From assembly GCF_000260415.1 (NCBI RefSeq), contig NZ_BACP01000031.1, positions 1 through 64,000 on the forward strand: a DNA stretch of 64,000 bases, given 5' to 3'. The notes under the pieces were generated by a model. That model saw only the letters and a program-made list of their open reading frames with translations, had not been told where the DNA came from and ran no database searches. A program made the position numbers and the translations under genes. This stretch comes from Liquorilactobacillus mali KCTC 3596 = DSM 20444 (GTDB lineage: Bacteria > Bacillota > Bacilli > Lactobacillales > Lactobacillaceae). Positions 46,059-56,128 of this stretch are shown here, in pieces. The stretch's first letter is position 1, and the number at the start of each line of letters is the position of its first letter.

Positions 46059-46577
46059 TTAATAATTCATCAAGCTTAATGTATCATAGTTTTTGATCTT
46101 ATCACGACCATTTAAAGCATCAAGTTCAATAATGAATGCACATCCCACAACAATTCCACCTAATTGCTCAACTAAATCAATTGTTGCTCCAATCGTTCCT
46201 CCAGTAGCCAGCAAGTCGTCAGTAACCAACACCCGCTGCCCCGGTTTCACGGCATCTTTGTGCATATAAAGAGCTGAGGTACCATATTCAAGTTTGTATG
46301 TTGCTTCAACTGTTTCGCGAGGCAACTTTCCCTTCTTACGGGCTGGTGCAAAACCAACACCAAGTTCATAAGCAACGGGACAACCAACAATAAAGCCGCG
46401 TGCCTCGGGTCCAACAATCATCTCAACCTTTTTATCACGAGCAAATTGAACAATTCGCGCTGTAGCTTGCTTATAAGCTTCCCCATCTGCCATTAAAGGT
46501 GAGATATCCCTGAAGATTATTCCTTTTTCGGGATAATCTGGGATGCTTGCAATATACTTAGTTAAATCTAGTGCCAT
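46059..46577 (-). CDS. apt: Adenine phosphoribosyltransferase
   Basis: The 172-residue salvage enzyme makes AMP from adenine and PRPP. It begins [20 protein letters not shown] and holds [10 protein letters not shown] and the PRPP motif [13 protein letters not shown]. It lies 20 bp after recJ, the usual Firmicutes pair. Confidence 0.98.
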   Translation of the reverse strand: MALDLTKYIASIPDYPEKGIIFRDISPLMADGEAYKQATARIVQFARDKKVEMIVGPEARGFIVGCPVAYELGVGFAPARKKGKLPRETVEATYKLEYGTSALYMHKDAVKPGQRVLVTDDLLATGGTIGATIDLVEQLGGIVVGCAFIIELDALNGRDKIKNYDTLSLMNY

Positions 46578-46596
46578 TTTATAAACGCTCCTTTAA

Positions 46597-48927
46597 TTAA
46601 ACTGTTATGAATTGGGAAATAGTTTTCTCAAACTCTGCAGTTTTACTCGTTAATAAGACATTTTCTGCTTCAAGCAACCGTTGTCTCGCACGATAACTGG
46701 GAGCATCTTTCAAATTAATCCTCTTTCTTGAAGATGATCCCGCCATTAAACCATTATCTATTTTAACAAATCCGACCTCAAAAAACACCTGTAAGGTAAA
46801 AATCAACAAATCTTTTTTTATTTTCAAGTAATCTGCTAATTTATTCAAATCTTTTTTTAAATCCACATTCTTATGTGAAATTGCAAAGCGATAAACCTTA
46901 CCAAATTCTTCCTTAGTCGGCATTCCAGTAAGAAATACCGGCTTGTATGGGTAGAGAATTGTCGTAATTTCTTCAAACTCAATCCTATTTAACAAAGTAC
47001 CAAAGCTTTCCAAATTAGGAGGGCAATCTACGACGACCAGATTGTCTACTTTCCCTCTCTCAGGCAATTTCTCTAGACCAACAATAATTTTCGCATCGCG
47101 CTTAAAATAACCGGCTAGCTTACTGTAGACAGTTGAGTTAAAGAAAAAGAACTCGCCATCTGTCCGCAGCAAACTTGCTGTCAATTTACTGCTCCTCAAA
47201 TCATTAATTCTGATTCTGGGTATCTCCACAGCATTTAGACAAAAGTCCTTAATCATTATTTGGATCTTAGTTTGACCCTTCCACACATTAGTAGCCAACT
47301 CACCAACAAATTCAATATTCTCAGCATTATCGACAAGCTGCTGTCCATGCGTACCAATTGAAAACGCAATTACGTCAATTGGTGCTCTTTTACCCCTTAT
47401 AGACATTTTGAAGTGATTCTTCTCTTGTCCCATTAAGAGCGAACTTTGTACATTATAGTTTGTAAAAGAAAAAATTGGCTTAGGGTTGTCTACCCCAAAC
47501 GGTGCTAGCCGCTTTAATTCTTCGATCAAATCAAGGCTGACTTCATCTGCCTCAATAGTCTGTTCAATTTCTAATTGGGCTTTTTTGGTCAAATCCAACT
47601 GCTGTTTTATTGCTTCATTATCTAATACCGCTTGCAGTTCACCAATCTTTGACTCTTCCAAAGACAGCCCACATGCCATGTGATGTCCACCAAAACTGGT
47701 TAAAAGGTCACGATGACCATTAATTGCATCGAAAAGCTGAAAGGCTTCAACTGATCTTCCTGAACCCTTTGCGATATTTCCATCATCAGTAATACTCAAT
47801 ACCAGTGAAGGTTTACCTGTTTCCTCAACCAAGTGGCTAGCAACAATTCCCAGCACACCCTCGTGCCAATCCTTACCAGCAACAACGTTTACTAAATGTT
47901 CAGTTTCATCTTCAGCCAGTTTTTTAAATGCCTGCTTTGAGATCGTTGCCACTAGCTCTTTACGCTCGGTATTCAAGGATTCAACCTTGTTTGCAATCTG
48001 CTTTGCCTTGTCTTCATCAAGTGTCGTCAGTAGCTCCACACCAGTACTTCCGTTTTGAATTCTTCCCAACGAATTCAGTCGCGGAGCAAGCGCAAAACCG
48101 ATTGTTTCCTCGTTGATATCATCAATGTTGATTTTAGCATTGGCCAACAATGCTAACAGTCCCGGGCGCTGGGTGTTTCTAAGTGCCATAATGCCAAATT
48201 TAACTAGTGCACGATTCTCATCAAGCAAGGGCATCAAATCAGCAACAGTTCCGATTGCGACTAAATCAAGTAGTTCTTGTGGAATATCTTCCAGTAATGC
48301 CGAAGCAACTTTGAAAGCAACACCAACACCTGCCAAATTTGGCCATGGGTACTTTTTATCCGGATGTCTTGGGTGAACAATAGCCACAGCCTCAGGTAAT
48401 TTATCAGGCAATTCATGATGGTCGGTTATTACAACATCAACACCGTGGCTCTGAGCATATGCAACCTCATCATAACCACCGACCCCATTATCTACCGTAA
48501 CAATCAGTTCAGTTCCATCATCGACCAGTTTCTTATATACTTCCATATTTGGACCATATCCATCAGTAAAACGATCAGGTATATAATAACCTACATTGGC
48601 ACCGATTTGCTCAAGAGCCTCATACAGTACAGCTGTACTTGTTAATCCATCTGCATCATAGTCGCCATAAATCGTAATCTTTTGATTGTCCATTACTGCA
48701 GCTTGAATTCGCTCTACAGCCTTATCCATATCATGCAAGAGGTATGGATCATAAATACTATTTTCGTTAGGATTTAAAAATTCAGCAGCAGCCTCGGGAG
48801 TTGAAATTCCCCTTTTGAGCAATAGCTGTGCTAACAGTTTTGAAATACCCATTTGTTTTTGCAGCTTGAGTTCCTTTTCTCCCAACGACATAGACTCGAA
48901 TTTCCATTCGTAGTGCTTGTCAAACAA
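46597..48927 (-). CDS. recJ: Single-stranded-DNA-specific exonuclease RecJ
   Basis: The 776-residue 5-prime-to-3-prime exonuclease acts in recombination and repair. It has DHH motifs (DYDADGLTSTAVL, VTVDNGVGG, ITDHHELP), a DHHA1 domain (GGHHMACGLSL) and the Firmicutes C-terminal extension (about 580-776). The start is best read as TTG at 48927, about 8 bp after AGGAG. An upstream TTG at 48945 would precede that site. It follows the lapA gene. Confidence 0.96.
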   Translation of the reverse strand: MFDKHYEWKFESMSLGEKELKLQKQMGISKLLAQLLLKRGISTPEAAAEFLNPNENSIYDPYLLHDMDKAVERIQAAVMDNQKITIYGDYDADGLTSTAVLYEALEQIGANVGYYIPDRFTDGYGPNMEVYKKLVDDGTELIVTVDNGVGGYDEVAYAQSHGVDVVITDHHELPDKLPEAVAIVHPRHPDKKYPWPNLAGVGVAFKVASALLEDIPQELLDLVAIGTVADLMPLLDENRALVKFGIMALRNTQRPGLLALLANAKINIDDINEETIGFALAPRLNSLGRIQNGSTGVELLTTLDEDKAKQIANKVESLNTERKELVATISKQAFKKLAEDETEHLVNVVAGKDWHEGVLGIVASHLVEETGKPSLVLSITDDGNIAKGSGRSVEAFQLFDAINGHRDLLTSFGGHHMACGLSLEESKIGELQAVLDNEAIKQQLDLTKKAQLEIEQTIEADEVSLDLIEELKRLAPFGVDNPKPIFSFTNYNVQSSLLMGQEKNHFKMSIRGKRAPIDVIAFSIGTHGQQLVDNAENIEFVGELATNVWKGQTKIQIMIKDFCLNAVEIPRIRINDLRSSKLTASLLRTDGEFFFFNSTVYSKLAGYFKRDAKIIVGLEKLPERGKVDNLVVVDCPPNLESFGTLLNRIEFEEITTILYPYKPVFLTGMPTKEEFGKVYRFAISHKNVDLKKDLNKLADYLKIKKDLLIFTLQVFFEVGFVKIDNGLMAGSSSRKRINLKDAPSYRARQRLLEAENVLLTSKTAEFEKTISQFITV

Positions 48928-48948
48928 AAAACCAACTCCTACCAAATT

Positions 48949-49296
48949 TTACTTTAAATTCAAATCAGTTGTTCGATTATCATTGATTTTGCGCTGATAC
49001 TCAGCTCTTACTTCAGTCAATTTTTTCTGATAATCCTCTTCAAACTGTTTTTTGATTTGCTTTTCATTATCATTTTTCTTCTTTAATTCCCGTTTTAAAC
49101 CAACAATCGTCATCGTTGATACTAAGACAGCTACCAAAGCACCTAGTAACAAAGAGACAACTAAAATCAACACCAATGGCAAACTAAACTTTCCAAATAG
49201 AAAATTCAATTCAACCTCTTGCGTATTCAATAGTGCAAAAACAATGACAACAAGTGCAATCACAAGTGCTAAAATCATTCTCCACTGATTCTTCAT
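48949..49296 (-). CDS. LapA family protein (lipopolysaccharide assembly protein A domain, DUF1049)
   Basis: The 115-residue protein has two transmembrane helices (about 7-27 and 39-66, including NTQEVELNFLFG between them) and a charged coiled-coil tail (about 70-105). This is the LapA/DUF1049 architecture, widespread in lactobacilli even though they have no lipopolysaccharide; the role there is unknown. It sits between the SDR gene and recJ. Confidence 0.88.
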   Translation of the reverse strand: MKNQWRMILALVIALVVIVFALLNTQEVELNFLFGKFSLPLVLILVVSLLLGALVAVLVSTMTIVGLKRELKKKNDNEKQIKKQFEEDYQKKLTEVRAEYQRKINDNRTTDLNLK

Positions 49297-49319
49297 AACA
49301 AATACTCCTCCTTTAGTTT

Positions 49320-50129
49320 CTATTTTTTATTGAACAAATCCCCTGCCAAATAATCACCAACTCGTGGAAATAAATCATAGAAGCGGTGAGCTATCTCAAA
49401 AGCAAAGGGTACAGTAAGTTCCCTTTTACTTGTTCCTATCGTACCCACAACTTTTTGTGCAATTTCTTCTGGTTTTTGGACCAAAAAACCAACCTTACTT
49501 AAATAATTGCCTGTCTTATCTGCTATTTTAAAGAATTCAGTATCAATTGGTCCCGGATTAACAGTCAAAACAGAAATGCCTAACGGTTTTAATTCAAGTC
49601 TTAGTGCATTCGAATATCCTAGAACAGCAAACTTAGTTGCCGAATATACAGCTGATTTTGGCGTCGCAATTTTACCAGCCACAGATGCAATGTTAATGAT
49701 GGCACCCCTTTTACGCTCTGCCATCCTAAGTGCAGTATACTTCGATAGATACATCAAACCCAGTACATTGACTCTAAACATTTTTTCTACAACTTTCATT
49801 TCGAAATTAAGAACATTTTCCATCAACCCAAAACCAGCATTATTCACGAGTACATCAATCGGTCCGAGTTCATCTTCAACATCTTCAACTAATCTTTCAA
49901 TCTGGGACGGATCTTCAACATCCAATTGCTTTGCAACTGATATCTTACCCGATAATTTCTGACACTCTTTGGTAACTTTTTCAAGTCTATCCAATCTCCT
50001 AGCGCAGGCTACCACAATTGCACCTTTTTTCGCTAATTCGTATGATATCTGCTCACCTAGTCCAGAAGAAGCTCCTGTTACAACAACAATTCGATTGTGT
50101 AAGTCTTTTAGTTGTTTATAATTTTTCAT
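49320..50129 (-). CDS. Short-chain dehydrogenase/reductase (YqjQ-like)
   Basis: The 269-residue oxidoreductase has the N-terminal NAD(P) motif TGASSGLGEQ (about 18-27), LVNNAGFG, catalytic serine in INIASVAG, and YSATK with the catalytic Tyr and Lys. Substrate is unknown. The neighbouring rnz gene 10 bp upstream matches the yqjK-yqjQ order of Bacilli, which supports a YqjQ-type assignment. Confidence 0.93.
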   Translation of the reverse strand: MKNYKQLKDLHNRIVVVTGASSGLGEQISYELAKKGAIVVACARRLDRLEKVTKECQKLSGKISVAKQLDVEDPSQIERLVEDVEDELGPIDVLVNNAGFGLMENVLNFEMKVVEKMFRVNVLGLMYLSKYTALRMAERKRGAIINIASVAGKIATPKSAVYSATKFAVLGYSNALRLELKPLGISVLTVNPGPIDTEFFKIADKTGNYLSKVGFLVQKPEEIAQKVVGTIGTSKRELTVPFAFEIAHRFYDLFPRVGDYLAGDLFNKK

Positions 50130-50139
50130 TCTTTCCCTC

Positions 50140-51078
50140 CTATTTGTGAGAAAACGGAACTACATAAGTATCAAAATCATTCGCCAATATTGTATTTCCA
50201 AAAACTTTATGTGCATCTTTTTCAAGTTGCAATGCTTTTGCCCCTATATATCTTGCAGAAATATGTGTCAGAAAAAGTCGTTTAACTCCAGCCTGCTTAG
50301 CAACTTTTGCAGCCTGCATATTAGTTGAGTGATGATAATTAAAAGCCAGTTGCGCCTCATCCCTTCCAAAAGTACTCTCGTGAACAAGTACATCCGCATT
50401 TTTTGCTAATTCTAAAATGGATGACGTTTGTCTTGTATCACCAAGAATAGTAACAACTCTGCCTTTCTTTTTCTCTCCAAGGTAGTTCTTTCCATCAATA
50501 ATTCTACCATCGGGTAACTCTACTTTTTCGCCAGCCTTCAATTTCCCATAAAGTGGCCCTGCTGGTACATGTTCCTCTTTAAGTCGTTCAACTTGAAGCT
50601 CTCCAGCATAGTCGTTTTCAACAACACGATACCCAAAACATTCAATTCGATGATCCAACCTGTCAACGTAAACTTTGAAACGTTCTTCATCCACTAATAA
50701 CCCAGTTTGCTCTATTTCAACATATTTTATTTTGTAAGTTAATTTGGATTGAGAAACACGCAAACTCATTTGCACAAAGTCCTTAACTCCTTTTGGACCA
50801 TAAATAACCAAAGTTCCCATCTGTTGGGCACCTTGGAAAGAACGACTGCTTAAAAAACCAGGAAGCCCAAAAAGATGATCTCCATGAAGATGTGTGATAA
50901 AAATTCTAGTCACCTTCCGTGGCCTAATTGATGTTTTCAATATTTGATGCTGTGTTCCCTCTCCAACATCAAATAACCAAACTTCATTTATTTCTTCTAA
51001 AAGCTTTAGCGCTATACTAGTTACATTACGTGACTTGGCAGGTGATCCCGCACCAGTTCCTAAAAATTCAATTTCCAT
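50140..51078 (-). CDS. rnz: Ribonuclease Z
   Basis: The 312-residue metallo-beta-lactamase-fold enzyme trims tRNA 3-prime ends. It starts [15 protein letters not shown], has the zinc motif [13 protein letters not shown] (about 61-73) and later [15 protein letters not shown] and [12 protein letters not shown] at 51078 matches the family; an upstream ATG four codons earlier is less likely. The ribosome binding site is weak. Confidence 0.97.
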   Translation of the reverse strand: MEIEFLGTGAGSPAKSRNVTSIALKLLEEINEVWLFDVGEGTQHQILKTSIRPRKVTRIFITHLHGDHLFGLPGFLSSRSFQGAQQMGTLVIYGPKGVKDFVQMSLRVSQSKLTYKIKYVEIEQTGLLVDEERFKVYVDRLDHRIECFGYRVVENDYAGELQVERLKEEHVPAGPLYGKLKAGEKVELPDGRIIDGKNYLGEKKKGRVVTILGDTRQTSSILELAKNADVLVHESTFGRDEAQLAFNYHHSTNMQAAKVAKQAGVKRLFLTHISARYIGAKALQLEKDAHKVFGNTILANDFDTYVVPFSHK

Positions 51079-51231
51079 ATATAATTCCAATCTATTAAGT
51101 CAATATAAATGGCTTAAAATATAATAATATCTTACATCATTTTAACATCAAAATAAAAGCTGTCACTATTTTTAATTACAAAATATAATTAAATAGACGT
51201 TTAAAACTTATTCCACGAAAAGAGGAACACC

Positions 51232-51555
51232 ATGTATTTAAAAGACTTTACAACACTTATATTCGGACTCAATCCTAATTACCAATTATATTTTCAATCA
51301 AACGATACTTTGGTTCCAATCACACAGTTTTCAACTAATGAACAAGCAGCGGTTTTACTCGCAGACCCTAATTCAATCGCTGCACTTGATTTAAAAACTT
51401 TTTTTTCTCTGTCAAACCAGTTTGCTTTATCGAATAAAAACATTCTGATCAACTATAATTCTGATATTTTTAAAGTTTTCGGATACCGGATATCAGAAGG
51501 AAAATTGTTAATAAATGGTAAATTACAGTTGGTGAATGGTAATTTGCATTTGTAG
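51232..51555 (+). CDS. Hypothetical protein, 107 residues
   Basis: I do not recognise this family. The start has AAAAGAGGA 7 bp upstream. The sequence is soluble-looking, with alternating hydrophobic and polar stretches (YQLYFQSNDTLVPITQF near the start, KLLINGKLQLVNGNLHL at the end), suggesting beta structure at the C-terminus. It stands alone between two minus-strand genes (rnz and the acyltransferase) and ends just before a terminator-like hairpin, which supports it being a real transcription unit. Confidence 0.6.
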   Translation: MYLKDFTTLIFGLNPNYQLYFQSNDTLVPITQFSTNEQAAVLLADPNSIAALDLKTFFSLSNQFALSNKNILINYNSDIFKVFGYRISEGKLLINGKLQLVNGNLHL

Positions 51556-51556
51556 A

Positions 51557-51612
51557 ATAAAAACGAGGCTGACCACAACTCAATGCTCTGTGTCATTCCC
51601 CGTCGTTTATTA
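51557..51612. terminator. Terminator between the 107-residue gene and the acyltransferase
   Basis: AAACGAGG and CCCCGTCGTTT pair around an inner TGACCACA/TGTGTCA arm. The T-run is better on the minus strand (CGTTTTTATT), fitting the end of the oatA-like transcript about 100 bp after its stop. It could also serve the plus-strand gene. Confidence 0.6.
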
Positions 51613-51713
51613 TATCCAAGAAGAAACATTCACTTGATTAATAAGCAAATGCACAACTATATCCAAAAACAACAATCAAAGTCAAGATTACTAGGTTTTA
51701 TCATTCTGGACCG

Positions 51714-53612
51714 CTACTTATCTTCTAAAATCTCTTTTGCAATAAAATTGCCGTAATAATTCAGACCATATTCATTTGGATGAACATCATCGTCATAGAA
51801 CCAGTTATTGTGGTTATTACTGTAATCATACCAATCAATTACTCGCAAATTAGGATAAGTTTTAGTCGCAGCACTTAGTGAGTCATTAACCTGCTTTTGC
51901 CATCTTCTCGTAGGAACATGCGTGTTTATCCAATAAACCCTGCGATTTCCAATCGCACCCATGATTTGGTGCAGTTCCTCATCATTAAACGGGCCGTTAG
52001 TCCCCAAGCTCAGTAAAACTGTGTTATCAAGCTGTCTCTTTTGCGCAAGTCCATTCAAAATTCCAATTGCATCTCTTGGCTGTCTTCCGACCTTTGCATC
52101 AATGTACATCTGCTGAAAAATAGACCTTAACTTTACTGAACCATCAGCTAAGACAGAATCTCCAATAGCGGTAATCTTCATTGCAGCAGCTTTTTGTTGC
52201 TGCTGCTGCGTTAATTGATCCGGTTCCGAACTCGATTGCGCTGACTCAGACGAACTACTTGCATTTTTTTGTGAAGAGGAAGAAGCCGAACCCGTATTTT
52301 GCTTTTCTTTACCTTGCAGTTTCTTATTATCCTCAGCAACTTCTTTTTGATTTCTTTTTATCACATCTTCTAACTGCTTACCACTCTGATTGCTTTGTGC
52401 GTTGGGTTGAAAAACTGCCCCCGTCATAGTTAGTAAAATTAAAAGAAGTGCACCTACTACCCATAATCTTTGCCAACCATAACGAGACTTTTTTTTGAAG
52501 AATTCTTGAACCACTTCTTTTGTTCTGGAATAATCAAAGTGTTGAAGCGGTAATTCGATATAACGATAAGACAAATGACTAATTATCACAATCAAGGAAA
52601 TCTCGATAACAACGTGTAGCCATGGGTGGGCTGCAATATTTTGAACATGTGACTCGTAAAAAATCATCACTGGATATTGATAGAGATATATCCCATAACT
52701 TCTCTTTCCTAACCAAGTAAATACAGGATTAGTCAGCAACTTATTCATATCGGCTCCAGGATGAGCAACAGTTGCAATTAAAAACATTGAAATCAATGAG
52801 AAAAAGAACATCCCTCCATGATATGTCAAATCGCTCTCACCAGACATTGAGAAAAACATCCAAACAATCAAACCTAGACTAACTATTCCAACTCCATCTA
52901 AAATCATGCGCGATTTTTTCTGGAGGGTAGTCTTCAATTCCTTGCTTGGCCAAACGATTGCTAGACTGGTACCCAATAATATTGAAAACATTCTTGTATC
53001 AGTTCCAAAATAAATTCTTGAAGAATCTTGGCCATCTTTATACAACAATGCCATTGTTAATGCTGAAAAAAAGGCAATCAGAAAGATAGTGTCAAAAATT
53101 GGTTGCTTTTTTCGTAAGAGTACCCATAAAACTGTCAATACAATTGGCCAGAAAAAATAAAATTGTCCCTCAATCGACAACGACCATAAATGTGTAAACG
53201 GAGATTGTACCTCAAAACGATCAAAATACGATTGGCCTTGCTTAACTTGCACCCAATTATAAACATAAAGCAAGTTACCAAATATTACACTCCGAATACC
53301 GTTTAATAGACTTCTTTGAAATAAAGTTATATACGCACTTGTGGCAACAATCATTGTAACCAGCCCAGGATAAAGCCTCTTCATTCTTTTTTTATAAAAA
53401 GAAAAAAGGTTGGCTTTCCCTTTTTTTTGAATTTCTTCGTTCAAAATATCCGTAATAAGATATCCGGATAACACAAAGAAGATTGGAACTCCTAAAAAAC
53501 CGCCTTGAATATCATATGGCACAAGGTGATATAAAATAACACCGATAACCGCAAGCGTTCTAATGCCATCAAACCCTGTAATATAACGTCTTTTCTTACT
53601 ACCTGTATTCAT
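51714..53612 (-). CDS. oatA: Peptidoglycan O-acetyltransferase, OatA-like (acyltransferase 3 + SGNH)
   Basis: The 632-residue protein has an N-terminal acyltransferase-3 domain with about ten or eleven transmembrane helices (about 10-425), starting RRYITGFDGIRTLAVIGVIL. A serine/glutamine-rich linker (about 440-480) leads to an extracellular SGNH esterase-like domain with GDS (near 489), an N-containing block (LSLGTNGPF) and DDDVHP (the D-x-x-H pair). OatA acetylates MurNAc and gives lysozyme resistance. Lactobacilli also have OatB for GlcNAc; which sugar is the target cannot be told from sequence. Confidence 0.9.
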   Translation of the reverse strand: MNTGSKKRRYITGFDGIRTLAVIGVILYHLVPYDIQGGFLGVPIFFVLSGYLITDILNEEIQKKGKANLFSFYKKRMKRLYPGLVTMIVATSAYITLFQRSLLNGIRSVIFGNLLYVYNWVQVKQGQSYFDRFEVQSPFTHLWSLSIEGQFYFFWPIVLTVLWVLLRKKQPIFDTIFLIAFFSALTMALLYKDGQDSSRIYFGTDTRMFSILLGTSLAIVWPSKELKTTLQKKSRMILDGVGIVSLGLIVWMFFSMSGESDLTYHGGMFFFSLISMFLIATVAHPGADMNKLLTNPVFTWLGKRSYGIYLYQYPVMIFYESHVQNIAAHPWLHVVIEISLIVIISHLSYRYIELPLQHFDYSRTKEVVQEFFKKKSRYGWQRLWVVGALLLILLTMTGAVFQPNAQSNQSGKQLEDVIKRNQKEVAEDNKKLQGKEKQNTGSASSSSQKNASSSSESAQSSSEPDQLTQQQQQKAAAMKITAIGDSVLADGSVKLRSIFQQMYIDAKVGRQPRDAIGILNGLAQKRQLDNTVLLSLGTNGPFNDEELHQIMGAIGNRRVYWINTHVPTRRWQKQVNDSLSAATKTYPNLRVIDWYDYSNNHNNWFYDDDVHPNEYGLNYYGNFIAKEILEDK

Positions 53613-53649
53613 TTATTCCAACCCCAAAACACGAAAAAGATTCTATAAT

Positions 53650-54966
53650 TTATTCAACAAATTCAAACGTAAACTTGTCAATTCTAACTAAGTCACCTTG
53701 TTTTGCACCCTTTGCTCTTAGAGCGTCATCAACACCCATTCCCCGTAACTGACGAGCAAAGCGCATGATACTTTCATCATGTTCAAAATCTGTCATTTTA
53801 AATAGCTTATCTAATTCAGTACCACTTAATACCCATGTTGCATCTGGATCTCTCGTAATTTCAAATGGATATTGTTCAGCCTCTTCAAACTTATAAACAG
53901 TTCCATTTTCAAGCTGTTTTTGTCGTTTTCTATCAGCAAGTGTTGGAAATACAGGTGTTTTCTCAAGTAAATCAGCAGCTTTTGCCATTAATTCCTTGAC
54001 GCCAGTATGAGTAACGGAAGAAATTTCAACAACCTCTGGTACAGTTTTAAGCATTTTATCATTCTTAATTTTTACAACAAAATCAGCCAGGTTTTTCTTA
54101 GCATCCGGTAAATCCATCTTGCTTGCCACTACAATTTGTGGACGTTCAAGCAGCGTTTCATCATATGATAATAATTCCTGATTAATTTTAACAAAATCAT
54201 CATATGGATCTCGCCCATCCATACCACTTAAATCAACTAAGTGTAAAATCACCCTCGTACGCTCAATGTGCCTCAAGAATTGAATCCCAAGTCCAACTCC
54301 TTGAGAAGCACCTTCAATTAATCCTGGCAAATCTGCCATTACGAAATCTCGTCCATCATCCAGTCTTACCATTCCTAAGTTAGGAACAAGTGTCGTAAAA
54401 TGATAAGTAGCTATCTTGGGCTTCGCACTTGTAGCAGTCGCCAGCAGCGTGGACTTCCCGACTGAAGGAAAACCAACTAAACCGATATCCGCTAAAACTT
54501 TCAATTCTAAACGTAAGACACGCTCAATACCGGGTTCACCATTTTCAGCTATTTCTGGTGCTGGATTCCTTGCACTTGCAAAATGAATATTTCCGCGACC
54601 TCCACGACCACCTTTTGCGACTACTAACTCGTCACCATCATGTAACAGATCACCTAAAATTTCACCTGTCTCATCATCCGTAACTGTAGTTCCTTCCGGT
54701 ACCGAAACGTAAAAATCACTTGCACCACGACCATACATTCCCTTATTCATTCCCTTTTCACCATTCTTAGCTTTAAAGTGACGGTGATAGCGAAAATCCA
54801 TCAAGGTTCTTAGACCCTCATCAACCTTAAAGATTACACTTCCACCTTTACCGCCGTCTCCACCAGCCGGACCACCGTCAGGAACAAATTTTTCACGACG
54901 GAATGCAACTATTCCATCTCCGCCGTTTCCAGCCTTCACATTAATTTTTACTTGATCGACAAACAT
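53650..54966 (-). CDS. obgE: GTPase Obg/CgtA
   Basis: The 438-residue GTPase works in 50S assembly and stress signalling. It has the glycine-rich Obg fold (about 1-158), a G domain with [11 protein letters not shown] (about 165-175), [10 protein letters not shown] and SKMDLP, and the C-terminal OCT domain (about 355-436) found in Gram-positive members. It stands alone, divergent from the CDF exporter gene. Confidence 0.98.
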   Translation of the reverse strand: MFVDQVKINVKAGNGGDGIVAFRREKFVPDGGPAGGDGGKGGSVIFKVDEGLRTLMDFRYHRHFKAKNGEKGMNKGMYGRGASDFYVSVPEGTTVTDDETGEILGDLLHDGDELVVAKGGRGGRGNIHFASARNPAPEIAENGEPGIERVLRLELKVLADIGLVGFPSVGKSTLLATATSAKPKIATYHFTTLVPNLGMVRLDDGRDFVMADLPGLIEGASQGVGLGIQFLRHIERTRVILHLVDLSGMDGRDPYDDFVKINQELLSYDETLLERPQIVVASKMDLPDAKKNLADFVVKIKNDKMLKTVPEVVEISSVTHTGVKELMAKAADLLEKTPVFPTLADRKRQKQLENGTVYKFEEAEQYPFEITRDPDATWVLSGTELDKLFKMTDFEHDESIMRFARQLRGMGVDDALRAKGAKQGDLVRIDKFTFEFVE

Positions 54967-55035
54967 TATTAATTCACCCTTCTTTCCATATTGATTATTT
55001 ACATTGACACTAATATGTGAGCTAATAAAGAAAAA

Positions 55036-55092
55036 ATGAACTTGTTCATCGTTACCCTAAAAACTACCACCGCCAACTATACCAGTTTTTAG
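55036..55092. promoter_or_regulatory. Two perfect inverted repeats between obgE and the CDF gene
   Basis: ATGAAC-TT-GTTCAT (55036-55049) is a perfect 14-base palindrome. Eight bases on, CTAAAAACT (55057-55065) and AGTTTTTAG (55084-55092) form a perfect 9-bp inverted repeat with an 18-base loop. They lie in a 250-bp divergent promoter region and may be operators. No T-run follows, so a terminator is less likely. Confidence 0.4.
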
Positions 55093-55216
55093 AATCAAGG
55101 TCAAAAATACAACTGCTCACATTTTTGCGTATTTGCACTACAAGATATAACAATTTCATTTCAACAAAAAAAATCATATAATTTACGTATCCGATACTAT
55201 TCAGGGAGTGTTCAAA

Positions 55217-56128
55217 ATGCAGCAAAGATATAAAAATCTAAAAACAGCACAAAAGGGTGTCTTAATCAGTCTTTGTGCCTACATTCTACTCTCCTTATTA
55301 AAAGTCATCATTGGACAGTTAAGTCACTCTGAAACACTGCTAGCAGATGGGTTCAACAATGCAACGGATATTTTTTCATCCTGTGCTGTCATGGTTGGAC
55401 TAAGATTAGCTACCCGTCCGCCAGATGAACACCACCAATATGGGCATTGGAAAGCCGAAACAATCGCAACTTTTCTGACTTCATTGATTATGCTATTAGT
55501 TGGGCTAAGTGTTCTTTATACTTCAGTCAAGGATATCTTAGCGGGCAATCAAGAATCCCCTGACATCTATGCCTTATTTGTCGGTATTTTTAGTGGGCTG
55601 CTGATGTATGGTGTCTATTTCCATAATGCACATCAAGCAAAGAAAATAAACTCACAATCATTACTCGCAATTGCCAAAGATTGCAGAAGCGATGCTTGGA
55701 CTAGTTTTGGAACATCAATCACAATCTTTGCGGCTAATTTTAATATGGCTTGGATTGATGGTGTCGTTGCCTTTTTGATTGGGCTCCTGATTCTCAAAAC
55801 TGCCTATGATATTTTCTCAGCAAGTGCCTTCTCATTGTCTGACGGTTTTGATGATGACTTGCTCGAAAAATATACTGCCGATGTTGAAAGAATTCCTGGC
55901 GTCGAACTTGTCCACAATATTCAAGGGCGCTCATATGGTGCCAATATCTTCGTGGATATTATTATCTGGGTAGATCCACAAATGACGGTGCGAAAAAGTC
56001 ACCACATTACCGAAAAAATCGAAAGTCTATTACAACGAAAATATGGTGTTTTTGATACTGATGTTCATGTTGAACCATGGGACGTTGATTATGAGCCTCA
56101 ACAACCAAATGAATTAAATAGTCACTAA
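55217..56128 (+). CDS. Cation diffusion facilitator family metal exporter
   Basis: The 303-residue CDF protein has about six transmembrane helices (15-200) and a C-terminal cytosolic metal-binding domain. Metal-site motifs are ADGFNNATDIF (helix 2), HHQYGHWKAE, and DCRSDAWTS (helix 5). Mn2+ or Zn2+ are likely substrates; the DxxxD pairs DGFNNATD and DCRSDA do not settle which. ATG at 55217 follows GGGAG at good spacing. Its stop directly abuts the convergent uvrC stop. Confidence 0.95.
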   Translation: MQQRYKNLKTAQKGVLISLCAYILLSLLKVIIGQLSHSETLLADGFNNATDIFSSCAVMVGLRLATRPPDEHHQYGHWKAETIATFLTSLIMLLVGLSVLYTSVKDILAGNQESPDIYALFVGIFSGLLMYGVYFHNAHQAKKINSQSLLAIAKDCRSDAWTSFGTSITIFAANFNMAWIDGVVAFLIGLLILKTAYDIFSASAFSLSDGFDDDLLEKYTADVERIPGVELVHNIQGRSYGANIFVDIIIWVDPQMTVRKSHHITEKIESLLQRKYGVFDTDVHVEPWDVDYEPQQPNELNSH

